64,000 nucleotides of DNA, taken from contig DAOULR010000022.1 of the NCBI GenBank assembly GCA_034419075.1, forward strand, positions 1 to 64,000, given 5' to 3'. The translations under genes were made by a program, and so were the position numbers. The notes below the pieces were generated by a model. It worked only from the letters and a program-made list of their open reading frames with translations, searched no databases and was not told where the DNA came from. The stretch comes from E44-bin88 sp034419075 (GTDB lineage Bacteria; Chloroflexota; Dehalococcoidia; Dehalococcoidales; BS750m-G39). Numbering within the stretch: position 1 is the first letter of the stretch; each line of letters opens with the position of its first letter. Positions 35,855 through 44,240 of the stretch are shown here, one piece after another.

Positions 35855-36313
35855 TTAAAATAACTCTTTTTGCTCTCTTTGCCTAAATCGGCAAAGGTAA
35901 ATCATATCGGCATTGGTTAGCGGTATCCCCTTGAGCCTCTTACCCGCTATGACTATCAGCCTCATCGGGCAACCGAGTAAAAAGGTTCTGGCATCCAGCC
36001 AAGCGTCAAGGTCAATCGCCTTATCATCGGATAGAGTGTCTATCAGTTCAACGCCATCCCCATCGTTTAGCTCGGTATTTAGGCTCAAGATGGTCAACAG
36101 CCTCTTTTGCTGTCGCCAATACTTCTGGCACTCGTAAGAGGCTACCCGCAGCATAGCTACATCGGACAATTGACCGCCACCGTTGTTATCTTTGGCTGTT
36201 TGGGCTTGGGCAAGGCTCAATACAATGGTATGATTTAAGTCCTCCGTGTCCTGCGCCTTCGCCTTGTATTGAAACCTGTCGGCTACTGCTATATACTTGC
36301 TCCAGTCTAGCAT
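35855..36313 (-). CDS. Sigma-70-like regulatory protein
   Basis: 152 residues. Region-2-like helix DTEDLNHTIVLSLAQA and VASYECQKYWRQQKRL, then a C-terminal region resembling sigma region 4 (LIVIAGKRLKGIPLTNADMI). It lacks a complete region 4 HTH compared with ECF sigma factors, so it could be an anti-sigma-proof variant or a late-gene activator. It starts the clamp transcription unit. No close family is claimed. Confidence 0.6.
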   Translation of the reverse strand: MLDWSKYIAVADRFQYKAKAQDTEDLNHTIVLSLAQAQTAKDNNGGGQLSDVAMLRVASYECQKYWRQQKRLLTILSLNTELNDGDGVELIDTLSDDKAIDLDAWLDARTFLLGCPMRLIVIAGKRLKGIPLTNADMIYLCRFRQREQKELF

Positions 36314-36339
36314 TGTGGTTCACCCCGCTTTGTTAGACT

Positions 36340-36482
36340 TGCCCTAGCTCGGCTAATCACTGGCTAGGGCATTTTGTTTGGGGCAAGCGTTCAGGTTGGG
36401 CTTTATTCGGTTGTTAAGGTTCAATTGCTTTAGCTTGATTATTGAACAAAAAGGTATAAAGTGAAATCAGTAAAAGCAATTG
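36340..36482. repeat. Nested inverted repeats in an AT-rich intergenic region
   Basis: The 283-base gap 36314-36596 contains three inverted repeats: TGCCCTAGC/GCTAGGGCA (36340-36348, 36363-36371), GTTCAAT/ATTGAAC (36419-36425, 36441-36447) and CAATTGCTTT/AAAGCAATTG (36422-36431, 36473-36482). The second and third interlock, allowing alternative pairings. Candidate promoter-operator for the sigma-clamp unit or a replication origin of the element. Confidence 0.4.
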
Positions 36483-36596
36483 CATTATTCCCTCCCCCGA
36501 GGCGGAACCAGGGTTTTAGAGAAAAAGTAACTCTAAAGGCGGTTAAGGGGAAGACGAAGAGATATTGCTTGGAGGACTGGGCAGAAAGTCTCCCGG

Positions 36597-37163
36597 CTAC
36601 CGTTTGCTGTAGTACTGGTGATGCCGGTTTTTCTCTTTGAAATATTCCTTGTCGAACTTGGGGTACAGCGTGCGGACAGGGTTGGATATCTCGGCCGGAG
36701 TCGCCTTCCAGCCGGCTTCGGTGAGGCGGTAGAACACCCGGGACGGGGCCGGCGGGTAATCGTCCTGGAGCCCCGAAGGCTCGGTTTTGCCGGTTTCCTC
36801 GAGCCAGCCGAGGCGCTTAAGGTGGCCGACGTAGCGGGTAAAGCTGGAATACCTCATGCGGGTGAACTTGTAGGGAATCCGACTGAAGTAATACTCCAGG
36901 CGCTCGGCGTATTCCTCCTCGGTGAATGAGCCGCGGCCTTTCTTAATGCGCTTTTCCTCTTCTCTCTCCACGGCGTCCCGGGCAAAGGCGCGTAATAAAG
37001 CAGACTTATATTCCGCCAGGATATCCACCATCGGCGCTCCCTCTTCGGGGTCTATGCGTTTGCGGCCCTCGGGGGCATTTCCCTTGAGGAACTCGATGAT
37101 AAACCAGGCGCAGCCAAACGGCCGAAGGAAACCGCCTTGCTCCGGTTTGATTGCTACTGCCAT
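36597..37163 (-). CDS. Hypothetical winged-helix-like protein (188 aa)
   Basis: No family recognised. The central part is a charged helix; residues ~105-155 look like a winged helix (YSSFTRYVGHLKRLGWLEET, VFYRLTEAGWKATP). A role in regulating element genes is possible. Overlaps the upstream small membrane protein gene by 10 bases. Confidence 0.65.
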   Translation of the reverse strand: MAVAIKPEQGGFLRPFGCAWFIIEFLKGNAPEGRKRIDPEEGAPMVDILAEYKSALLRAFARDAVEREEEKRIKKGRGSFTEEEYAERLEYYFSRIPYKFTRMRYSSFTRYVGHLKRLGWLEETGKTEPSGLQDDYPPAPSRVFYRLTEAGWKATPAEISNPVRTLYPKFDKEYFKEKNRHHQYYSKR

Positions 37164-37318
37164 TCCACTACCTCATCGAACACGACCAGCGTAAAGGCTA
37201 TCAGCATGGCGCCCATCACCGTGCCGGTGAGTTGCTGGGCGTACCATACGAGCTCCTCACCGGTGACCTTCCTGTCCTCTAAAACTTTTAGAGTAGGTAG
37301 GACAAAACCTGTAACCAC
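37154..37318 (-). CDS. Small single-pass membrane protein (54 aa)
   Basis: GTG at 37318 shares one base with the DUF192 stop codon (TAGTG). The N-terminus is polar (LKVLEDRKVTGEELVWYAQQ), the C-terminal half a membrane helix (VMGAMLIAFTLVVFDEVVEW). It fills the only gap between two coupled genes, which supports translation. Confidence 0.6.
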   Translation of the reverse strand: MVTGFVLPTLKVLEDRKVTGEELVWYAQQLTGTVMGAMLIAFTLVVFDEVVEWQ

Positions 37319-37839
37319 TATTCTGCCGTTCCTTTTCCGGTATCTTTGGCAGGAGCTTTTTCGCCTCCAGCTAATGCGGCAAGACCGCCGGCAACCCCTG
37401 CCACAACGGGGACTATTATCCCCGCCGTTACTAAAGCATTTACTACCGTCGGGCTTAGGGCTGATGGCATCTCGCCCTGTATTAGCACGTCGTCTCCGTC
37501 CTCTATCCCTTCTGCCTCGCCGGCGGTAACCTCGAGGAAGTATCGGGCTCCGGGGCTCGAAGTGTGGTCGAATATTACCTCCCTCTCGTTGGGCTGCACC
37601 TGGTGCATCACGCCGACGACGCCCGCGGAGCTGCTGATGAAGATGATATCCAGGGCAAAGAGCATGCGGGACATATTGATTTGAACATGCCCCTGGTCGA
37701 CGCCCATATCAAAGAGAATCCCGGTGCCGCTGGGAATACCAGATATCCCGCTGAGCCCCTGCGCCAGCTCGGCGTAGGTACTAGCCACCCCTACAAACCA
37801 TTGTCTATCTTTTACGGTTACGACTGCTTGTCCCGGCAT
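37318..37839 (-). CDS. DUF192-family protein with C-terminal membrane anchor
   Basis: 173 residues. The DUF192 core is visible: WFVGVASTYAELAQGL, GILFDMG, INMSRMLFALDIIFISSSAG and GARYFLEVTAGEAEGI with IEDGDDVLI. A C-terminal Ala/Gly/Val helix (~130-155) would anchor it in a membrane, and the tail is Lys-rich. DUF192 proteins are usually exported with an N-terminal signal; here the anchor is at the other end, as in many proteins of this element. Confidence 0.75.
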   Translation of the reverse strand: MPGQAVVTVKDRQWFVGVASTYAELAQGLSGISGIPSGTGILFDMGVDQGHVQINMSRMLFALDIIFISSSAGVVGVMHQVQPNEREVIFDHTSSPGARYFLEVTAGEAEGIEDGDDVLIQGEMPSALSPTVVNALVTAGIIVPVVAGVAGGLAALAGGEKAPAKDTGKGTAE

Positions 37840-37857
37840 ATTCTTTCCACACCTTGC

Positions 37858-38541
37858 TCATTCTTCCAGTATTTTCTGGAGCCACTCTCTGTGCTCCTTG
37901 CCGGATATTTTCCTGTATTTAGCCGTGGTGTTGAAGGAAGCGTGCCCCAGGTGCTCCTGCAGGAGCCTCAGGCCGTCACCGGAGTCGTCCTTCTTGACCG
38001 CCATAATGGCGAAGGCGTCTCTCAACTTGTGAGGGCTGACATTATGGGCTCTGCCGGTTTCGGGGTTTACCAGCTTCCCCAAGCCCGCCCTCCGAGCGCA
38101 TTCCTTCACTATCTGCCAAGCCCTGTGTCTATTGATGCCGAAGATGAGCCGTTTGCCGTTATGGGACACGGGCCCGCCACGGTCGATGTAGCTCTTGAAC
38201 ATATCCAGGGTGCCGTCGTCCACAGGCAGGGTTCTGACTCTGCGGTGCTGCCCCTCCGTAGCCACCGTTTTCTCCACCTTCACGCCGCAAGCTGGGCAGA
38301 ACCGGGCCGTCTTGCTCAACCTGGCGCCGCAGTCGGGACAGGAAAGGTTAAGCCTCACCTTGAGGTGCTCGATGGTTACCGTGCCCTGCTCAAAGTCGAT
38401 ATCGCCCACGGCAATGCCGAGGGCCTCCGATATACGACAGCCCAGGTGGGCCAGCAGCCTGATAAGCAGCTTGTCGCGGAGGTATTCCCCTGCCTCTTCA
38501 AGCCGCTCCACTTCCTCCGGCTCAAGATACGTCTTGATCAC
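37858..38541 (-). CDS. Tyrosine recombinase with inserted zinc ribbon
   Basis: 227 residues, catalytic domain only. Arg36 (GCRISEALG), His171/Arg174 (HKLRDAF), His200 (EHLGHAS) and Tyr209 (TTAKYRKI) are in place. Between the first Arg box and the region that normally carries the catalytic Lys lies a C4 zinc ribbon (Cys68, Cys71, Cys82, Cys85; CPDCGARLSKTARFCPAC). No N-terminal core-binding domain is present. It overlaps the upstream gene by ATGA, so it is expressed with the structural genes and may resolve dimers or act on a late step. Confidence 0.85.
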   Translation of the reverse strand: MIKTYLEPEEVERLEEAGEYLRDKLLIRLLAHLGCRISEALGIAVGDIDFEQGTVTIEHLKVRLNLSCPDCGARLSKTARFCPACGVKVEKTVATEGQHRRVRTLPVDDGTLDMFKSYIDRGGPVSHNGKRLIFGINRHRAWQIVKECARRAGLGKLVNPETGRAHNVSPHKLRDAFAIMAVKKDDSGDGLRLLQEHLGHASFNTTAKYRKISGKEHREWLQKILEE

Positions 38542-39365
38542 TCTCTCACCCCGTAGTCGGTTATGGCGAAACTGCTCAACGTCGGCAGCACGGTAAAGCT
38601 TCCCATTATGCCGTCAACCTCCACCTGGTAGTTCCCGGCTTGCTGGGGAGTGAAGTAGAGGTAATAGCCTTCATATTGGCCAGGCATCCGGGTTACCGTC
38701 CTCGCGTCGATTATCTCTCCGTTGACAGTACACGTTACCGCCATAGATCCGGTTATTTCCCCCCTGTTGGCGACGATGATTAATATTTCGACGGGTTGGC
38801 CGACTCTGACCTCGGCGGGTTGAATCTGAACGCCGCTTATAAATAGATCCGGTGCCGGCGGCGGTGCCTCAACGACGTCTATGGTCAATCCTATATCCAA
38901 ACCCTGCCACAGCCAGCGCAGTTCCCACTGTCCAGTACCCGGCATCGTCGGGTCCGGCACCCACTCTATGAGAACGCAGGAAGTTCTGATGGCGTAGGTT
39001 CCGAGAGGCAGATAAATATAGTGTGGCGGGGGACCGGTTACGCCGAAAGTGCGTATCGATGCCCCCACTTCGTAGAAGCCAGCCGGCTGGTCCCTGACGC
39101 TGACGGCGTCGGCATAGGCGTCGCTGCCGATCCAGCTGTGGAACTGGTAGTACCTGCTGTCGGGGACGTATCCCCTGGCATCGAAGGGAGCGGCGTTATG
39201 GCTGGACGACCGGCTTTGAAGCACGTAGGATTGGGGCAGGTAAGCCGAAACCAGGTAAGGCTTCCCGGGGTGCCTCGATTCCATATGAGCGATAAGCGAC
39301 TCCTCCGTACCAAAGGTAGCACCGCAGTACGCGCAGGGGACTAGGATAGCTCCGTCCGACACCAT
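38538..39365 (-). CDS. Zinc-finger plus CARDB-like structural protein (275 aa)
   Basis: ATG at 39365 overlaps the subtilase stop by one base; the longer open frame to 40592 is antisense-frame noise. The N-terminus has a C2H2 finger (PCAYCGATFGTEESLIAHME then SRH). The middle is beta-rich, and residues ~170-260 resemble a CARDB domain (PDLFISGVQIQPAEVRVGQP). It ends SSFAITDYGVRE, a tail shared with two other proteins of the cluster. Confidence 0.75.
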   Translation of the reverse strand: MVSDGAILVPCAYCGATFGTEESLIAHMESRHPGKPYLVSAYLPQSYVLQSRSSSHNAAPFDARGYVPDSRYYQFHSWIGSDAYADAVSVRDQPAGFYEVGASIRTFGVTGPPPHYIYLPLGTYAIRTSCVLIEWVPDPTMPGTGQWELRWLWQGLDIGLTIDVVEAPPPAPDLFISGVQIQPAEVRVGQPVEILIIVANRGEITGSMAVTCTVNGEIIDARTVTRMPGQYEGYYLYFTPQQAGNYQVEVDGIMGSFTVLPTLSSFAITDYGVRE

Positions 39366-40645
39366 CAAACCCCCTTTATCATCATGCCCATCATCCCCAC
39401 CACCATCACCATGGGCACCATAGTCTCCATCATCCCGGTGATTGGCGTCGTCGTCTTGACCAGCCTGTTCACCATTACTCCCACTGCCGGCAGCCCGTAC
39501 CCGTAACTGTTGTCCTTGGCCACCTGAACCCCTTCCGGTTTCACGCAGTAGGCATAGGCGTACGGCATCCAGTCGTAATATGTAATCCTGACCTCCTGGC
39601 CGTAGACCCTCCTCGCCAGGTCCCAGAGCAGGCCGTCGACGCCGACAAGTATCGGCGCGGAGAAGGATGTACCCGACTTGACTTCGTAGTCGCTGTCGCC
39701 CTTGTGGCTGGCGAGCTCGATGGACTCGGCCCAGCAGACGAAATCGGGCTTGGTAGCTCCCTCGACGGTAGGGCCGCGGGAACTCTCCTCCCAGACCGTG
39801 AACTCCCAGGTCTTGATGCCGCCCACCGCCACCACCTTGGGCTCGCACGCCGGACACATCAGCGTGGTAAGCTTCGGCCCCTGGTTTCCCGCGGCGGCGA
39901 TGATCTGGAGTCCGTATTGCTCGACCGCGGTTCGGCAGGCCACTCTCATCGGGTTGTCGAGGTCTCCGTCGTCCTCGCCGCCTACGCTGACGTTTATGGT
40001 GTTGGGGTACATGGGGTCGGTGGCGGGAAGCCCCTGCTGGTTCGCCTGCTCGACCAGGCTGCACACCCGGTCGATGGCCTCCACCAGCATCTCGTCGGTG
40101 CCCTCGCCGCTGTCGTTGATGACCTTGAGGTTCATCAGGGATGCGCCGGGGGCTACTCCCGACCTCTGGCCGAACTCTCCGGCTATGACGTAGGCTACAC
40201 CCGTCCCGTGACCGAACACGTCGGTCGTGCTCTCCGATTCGGAGAAGTTGGCCCGGTAAACCACCTTGCCCTCCAGCGCCTCGTGAGTCTCCCTGATGCC
40301 GCTGTCGCAGACCGCTACCGTGAGTCCTGTGCCGATAAGAGGCGGGGAATATGCCTGGCGCAACTCGTTGAATGTGTCGTAGAGGTTGAGACTGCTTACG
40401 ATGTCTTCGAGCTGCAGCGGCAGAGCGGGATTGGGGGCAGGGGCGAGCCTCTCCGTCGCCACCCTTTGAACCGGCTTCAGCTTGAGACCGGCGACGGAGG
40501 ACAGCCTTTTCGCCTGCTCCTCGTCGAGGTCGCAGAATAGCTGCTTCGCCGCAGGCAGCGGTTTGATGTTCTTGGCCCCCACCCCCCTGCATTCCCGCTC
40601 CACCTGGTCTAAGGCAAGTTCCTTGGGGATTATTGCGTATCTCAT
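39365..40645 (-). CDS. Subtilase (S8) with methionine-rich C-terminal anchor
   Basis: 426 residues. An I9-like pro-region (~1-60) is followed by the catalytic triad Asp114 (VAVCDSGIRETHEAL), His146 (DVFGHGTGVAYVIAGE) and Ser327 (SGTSFSAPI), with Asn253 as oxyanion residue. There is no signal peptide. The last ~23 residues are hydrophobic and half Met (MMETMVPMVMVVGMMGMM). A protease in the middle of a structural gene run may mature the particle proteins, an inference from position. Confidence 0.87.
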   Translation of the reverse strand: MRYAIIPKELALDQVERECRGVGAKNIKPLPAAKQLFCDLDEEQAKRLSSVAGLKLKPVQRVATERLAPAPNPALPLQLEDIVSSLNLYDTFNELRQAYSPPLIGTGLTVAVCDSGIRETHEALEGKVVYRANFSESESTTDVFGHGTGVAYVIAGEFGQRSGVAPGASLMNLKVINDSGEGTDEMLVEAIDRVCSLVEQANQQGLPATDPMYPNTINVSVGGEDDGDLDNPMRVACRTAVEQYGLQIIAAAGNQGPKLTTLMCPACEPKVVAVGGIKTWEFTVWEESSRGPTVEGATKPDFVCWAESIELASHKGDSDYEVKSGTSFSAPILVGVDGLLWDLARRVYGQEVRITYYDWMPYAYAYCVKPEGVQVAKDNSYGYGLPAVGVMVNRLVKTTTPITGMMETMVPMVMVVGMMGMMIKGV

Positions 40646-40696
40646 TGGCCTTCTCCTCGCTCTCTTATCCCGGCCCAGGTTCTCCTGACACGCCCT

Positions 40697-41413
40697 TTAC
40701 GCCGGATAGGTCAGCTGAACAGTGTAGGTTACCTTGAGCTGGCCGGTGTTGGGGACGGTTACAGTCGAAGACAGCTTGTCTCTAGCCATCAGAATATACA
40801 TGGACGTGCTGTGAACAGTATTTCTAGCGGTTAAGCCAACTTCGTTAACATCTATGCTTCCCCCGCTGTTGTTGTTGAAATAACGAACCAGCTCGTCTTT
40901 CATAACCCTTGTTGCTGCTGTCCAAGTTACCTTATGTGTTTCGGCTGTAGCGTAGTTTAGTTCTCCTGCACCTGCTCCGTCGTTAATCAGCGTCTCCATA
41001 ACATAGTCGTCAAGGCTTTCCACGGTTGTTCCGCTACCGACTTGAATTCCTCTGGCATCGTCGCCACCACCGGCGATGTAACCATAAGTGGTGGGAATGT
41101 CGTCCAAATCAGAGTCGCATATTCCAATACAGTGGTCATATCCGTAGATATTACCGTTTGTTTGCCTTAGGTTTAGATAACCATCGCCCCAATTTGGAGA
41201 GGGATCGTCTCCATTTTTAGTGGCTAGTTGACAAAACAATATGTTGTAAGCGTTTCTAACCCAGCTATGGCTTCTTTGTATATGAGTTTTAATTATCCCT
41301 CCGTCTTTATCCAGGACTTCCAGTTTCCAAAGAGCTTCTGGTATCGGGATATGCAAACGCTTTCCCATTTCTCTCAATCTGGCATATTCTCTTTCTTCGG
41401 CTGGGTTTAACAT
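40697..41413 (-). CDS. Putative structural or fibre protein (238 aa)
   Basis: AAGGAGG precedes the ATG. N-terminal helix (NPAEEREYARLREMGKRL), then a beta-rich body with repeated Gly/Asp/Tyr turns and an Asn-rich loop (RYFNNNSGGSIDVNEVGLTA). The ending QLKVTYTVQLTYPA is typical of phage tail or fibre beta domains. No family assigned. Confidence 0.65.
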   Translation of the reverse strand: MLNPAEEREYARLREMGKRLHIPIPEALWKLEVLDKDGGIIKTHIQRSHSWVRNAYNILFCQLATKNGDDPSPNWGDGYLNLRQTNGNIYGYDHCIGICDSDLDDIPTTYGYIAGGGDDARGIQVGSGTTVESLDDYVMETLINDGAGAGELNYATAETHKVTWTAATRVMKDELVRYFNNNSGGSIDVNEVGLTARNTVHSTSMYILMARDKLSSTVTVPNTGQLKVTYTVQLTYPA

Positions 41414-41426
41414 TTTTACCTCCTTT

Positions 41427-42299
41427 TCACCATTTCCCTATCCAAGCCTGTGTTCCCAATGGTTGGGTGGTTACCGAGCTATAACTTGTTACCCTACCTC
41501 TAATCCAATACAGCGTTGCGCCATCAACATCATGGTTTGCCCAATCATCGGGCCGGTTAAATTTGACGCTGTTCATGCCGGATGCCCTAAATCCGTTGCT
41601 GGTATCATGCACCCCTGGTAAAGCCGCCCAGGAGCTTCCATTCCAGTACTCCCAGGTTATAGTCCATGTACCGGCTCCGGCGGTGCCAATATTTAGGTTC
41701 AACCAATCCCACACCGAGGCATAGCCGAAGTAATAGGCGTCGTTTACCGCCGGCGTAGCCGGCAGCAGGGTCACATCGTTCGCATCAGCGTTGTTAACCT
41801 CGGTGGTTTCATCGGTATACGTAGGTCCGCTGTGGTCATAAGCCCTGGCTCCGGCGACGGCATTCCCTCCGACCTGAGCGACTAATGCTTGGCTCACGGC
41901 AGGCATGGGAACACTGAGCGTGTTCCCGGCTGCATGACCGCCGCCGGAGTGGTCTTCGACAACGGCCACGCCTACAGTTGGCGTGGGGATCTGCAGGGTT
42001 GGCAGGGCGATCATCCTGTTAACGGCGCCGGTTAAATAGGCGACTATGTCCTGGATGTCCATCCATTCCGGCATCAGAGCGCCCGTGTTTCGCATGTGGA
42101 GGAAGTTGTAGCCGACGCCGTACTCCCCTGCCAGCTTCTCCAGAACGTCCAGCCCCCGGTAGGCGATGTCGCCCTCGACCATACCGGCCACTATCGCCTT
42201 AAGGTTACGGATCTCCCTGGCCTGCCAGTTCTTGTCGGCGTCTATCTCGATTTCCGACAGCTTCGATATTCCTATTCCCGCCTTGGTCAGCCAGCTCAT
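41427..42299 (-). CDS. Putative structural protein with tail-associated beta domain (290 aa)
   Basis: Helical N-terminus (~1-110), an Ala/Gly/Val-rich centre, and a C-terminal beta domain with EYWNGSSWAALPGVHDTSNG and DGATLYWIRGRV, a pattern found in phage baseplate and adhesin proteins. Overlaps the upstream gene by ATGA. Confidence 0.65.
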   Translation of the reverse strand: MSWLTKAGIGISKLSEIEIDADKNWQAREIRNLKAIVAGMVEGDIAYRGLDVLEKLAGEYGVGYNFLHMRNTGALMPEWMDIQDIVAYLTGAVNRMIALPTLQIPTPTVGVAVVEDHSGGGHAAGNTLSVPMPAVSQALVAQVGGNAVAGARAYDHSGPTYTDETTEVNNADANDVTLLPATPAVNDAYYFGYASVWDWLNLNIGTAGAGTWTITWEYWNGSSWAALPGVHDTSNGFRASGMNSVKFNRPDDWANHDVDGATLYWIRGRVTSYSSVTTQPLGTQAWIGKW

Positions 42300-42775
42300 T
42301 CAAGCCTCCTCCATATGGCCTTATAGGGCACATCCACATTGGTATCAACTCCGTTGTCGGAGTGCATCTCCAGCCGTACCGGCTCATTGGCGCCGAAGTT
42401 CCCGTTGACCACCATCACCCCGTCGGGGTCGGCTCCCTTGGTAAACGCCTGGTTGTAAATCTCCTCCTCCGCGCCGGTCACATTCGTATAGGCTCTAATG
42501 GTTACACCGGCACCGCCGGCGCAGTTCCTGATAGAGATAATGACGCACAGTACCTCTATTCTCCCCTCGGCCGGGATGGTCAGCACGTCAGCCCCCGGCT
42601 TGCCGCTGGACGCCGTTCCGCCGTTGAGATTCAGCCCTACAGCGGCGCCCTCGTCCTCTTCGGCTTCGACAAAGCGCAACAGCTTCTCGAAGAAGCCCGG
42701 GTAGTGCTCATCCAGGTAGATCGCTATCTCGGGCTTTATCTTCTGCTTGTATAGTTGGCCTGCGCTTCCGCTCAT
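42296..42775 (-). CDS. Putative structural protein (159 aa)
   Basis: Acidic N-terminal helix (YPGFFEKLLRFVEAEEDEG), then a beta-rich domain (ADVLTIPAEGRIEVLCVIIS, VRLEMHSDNGVDTNVDVPY). No family recognised. Coupled by four-base overlaps to both neighbours. Confidence 0.65.
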   Translation of the reverse strand: MSGSAGQLYKQKIKPEIAIYLDEHYPGFFEKLLRFVEAEEDEGAAVGLNLNGGTASSGKPGADVLTIPAEGRIEVLCVIISIRNCAGGAGVTIRAYTNVTGAEEEIYNQAFTKGADPDGVMVVNGNFGANEPVRLEMHSDNGVDTNVDVPYKAIWRRLE

Positions 42776-43263
42776 TCGGCTGCCCTCGTCATCATCGTTC
42801 CGATCATCATTACCATCATGAACATCATCAGCACGTTCATGATGTCACCCGTGTCGGAGGAGGTGGTCGGTATGCCCGGCAGCACGGGCAGGTTGGCGGT
42901 GCCAGCGCTTGTCAGTGCGGTGGAGACCGAGTCGGTAATTTCGTTCGTCTCCCTCTCGTAGAGGCTGATGGTCAAGGCGGCATCGGTATAGTCGAGCACC
43001 AGAGCGCCGGGCAGGCTGACCACGTTGTTGGCCTCGACGGAAAACCAGGCCGCCTCGTCGACCTTTATCGGAAACTCGCTGACCACCTCGTCGTTCCTGG
43101 TGAGACGGGCCATCATCATGTACTCGCGGTCGACGCCGGTGGGGTTGGCCACGTAGATGCGACAGTGTATCTCGCTCCCGGCGACATAGGTCATCGACGG
43201 AGACAGGTTCCAGAAGATGTCGCCGTATTCGCCGACCAGTTCCGCTTGCTGCGCTTCGATCAC
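42772..43263 (-). CDS. Putative structural protein with methionine-rich C-terminal anchor (163 aa)
   Basis: GTG start. A beta-sandwich-like body (TYVAGSEIHCRIYVANPTGV; NNVVSLPGALVLDYTDAALT) followed by a Pro/Thr/Asp linker and the tail DIMNVLMMFMMVMMIGTMM, nine Met in 18 residues, then TRAAE. Likely membrane-anchored by its C-terminus. Confidence 0.7.
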   Translation of the reverse strand: MIEAQQAELVGEYGDIFWNLSPSMTYVAGSEIHCRIYVANPTGVDREYMMMARLTRNDEVVSEFPIKVDEAAWFSVEANNVVSLPGALVLDYTDAALTISLYERETNEITDSVSTALTSAGTANLPVLPGIPTTSSDTGDIMNVLMMFMMVMMIGTMMTRAAE

Positions 43264-43268
43264 GCCCC

Positions 43269-43688
43269 CTAGACCTCCTCCATCATCGGCATCATCATTC
43301 CCATCATCATTACCATCATGAGCATGGGTAGCATGTCCATAATGCCGGCCGACATACCGCTAATCACCACCGCATCGGGTATGGTCACCTCGTTGCCGTC
43401 GACCTCGACCTTCATCCAGTATGTGCCGTCGCTTTTACCGGACGCGGGTATGACTATCTCGGTAGTTCCCGACCAGGTTTTGGGGGTGAGGGTAGCCTCC
43501 AGACTGATTTCTTTGAAGCTCTCTATATCGCGGCCCACCCCCAGGCCGAGAGACGCCCAGAGAGTTACCGTGGCGCCCTGCGAGACGGTGTATTTGAAAC
43601 TGACCTCAATCACCAGGGTATCGCCCGGTGCTAAAGGTATCAGCTTGCCGGCCGCCAGCACTGTCAGGTCGGTTATATTAGCCCCCAT
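43269..43688 (-). CDS. Ig-like structural protein with methionine-rich C-terminal anchor (139 aa)
   Basis: ATG after AAGGAG. Beta-sandwich domain (LAPGDTLVIEVSFKYTVSQG) related to the next upstream protein, which has the same APGDTL..EYSYRY strand pair. It ends MLMMVMMMGMMMPMM then EEV, the most extreme Met tail (13 Met in 21 residues). Confidence 0.7.
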   Translation of the reverse strand: MGANITDLTVLAAGKLIPLAPGDTLVIEVSFKYTVSQGATVTLWASLGLGVGRDIESFKEISLEATLTPKTWSGTTEIVIPASGKSDGTYWMKVEVDGNEVTIPDAVVISGMSAGIMDMLPMLMMVMMMGMMMPMMEEV

Positions 43689-43691
43689 TAG

Positions 43692-44237
43692 CTACTCCTT
43701 CTTGTAGTAGTCGACCACGGTAAACTCCGAGAAATCTACCTCCAGGCCGACGATATTCAGAGCCCCCAGGTACCTCAGGCCAAGCTCCTCGCCCCCGCCG
43801 GACACCTTGCACTCGATATCGTCCCAATCGCTCACCGTATTTGTCGGGAGGACGATGTCGAGGTTGCCCGTGTATAGCGTGGGAGTGGTGGTCTGGGGAA
43901 GGCTCCGGCTCCTGCTCTTGCTGACCTTCTCGTCGTAAATGTGGGTGACCGAGCCGTAGACGCCTACCGAGGCGTACTCGATAACGGTTACCGCCGGCCC
44001 GCTGTATCTGTAGCTGTACTCAATCCTCAGAGTATCGCCCGGCGCGATATCCACCGTCTTGGGCGCGGTCTCGCTGGCTATTGATAGCGGAACGAGCAGG
44101 CCAGCGGTGTGTATGTACCACTGCTTGACCGAGGCGTCGTAATAGTAGTACTCCCCGGTGTTGGGATCGCGATACCATCCCGTCTGGTACTGCGACGGGG
44201 TGATAACCCCCAGGTCCAGCTGCAATGTTTTCACCAT
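43692..44237 (-). CDS. Ig-like structural protein with DYYKKE tail (181 aa)
   Basis: Tyr-rich N-terminus (YRDPNTGEYYYYDASVKQWY), then the beta domain APGDTLRIEYSYRYSGPAVT paralogous to the 139-residue protein. In place of a Met-rich anchor it ends FSEFTVVDYYKKE. AGGAGG lies upstream. Confidence 0.68.
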   Translation of the reverse strand: MVKTLQLDLGVITPSQYQTGWYRDPNTGEYYYYDASVKQWYIHTAGLLVPLSIASETAPKTVDIAPGDTLRIEYSYRYSGPAVTVIEYASVGVYGSVTHIYDEKVSKSRSRSLPQTTTPTLYTGNLDIVLPTNTVSDWDDIECKVSGGGEELGLRYLGALNIVGLEVDFSEFTVVDYYKKE

Positions 44238-44240
44238 CTC

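Noticed and set aside
39366..40592. Long minus-strand open frame that would extend the 275-residue protein to 684 residues
   Set aside because: The added part overlaps the subtilase in another frame and is Arg/Gly/Gln-rich noise; a proper ATG lies at 39365 coupled to the subtilase stop.
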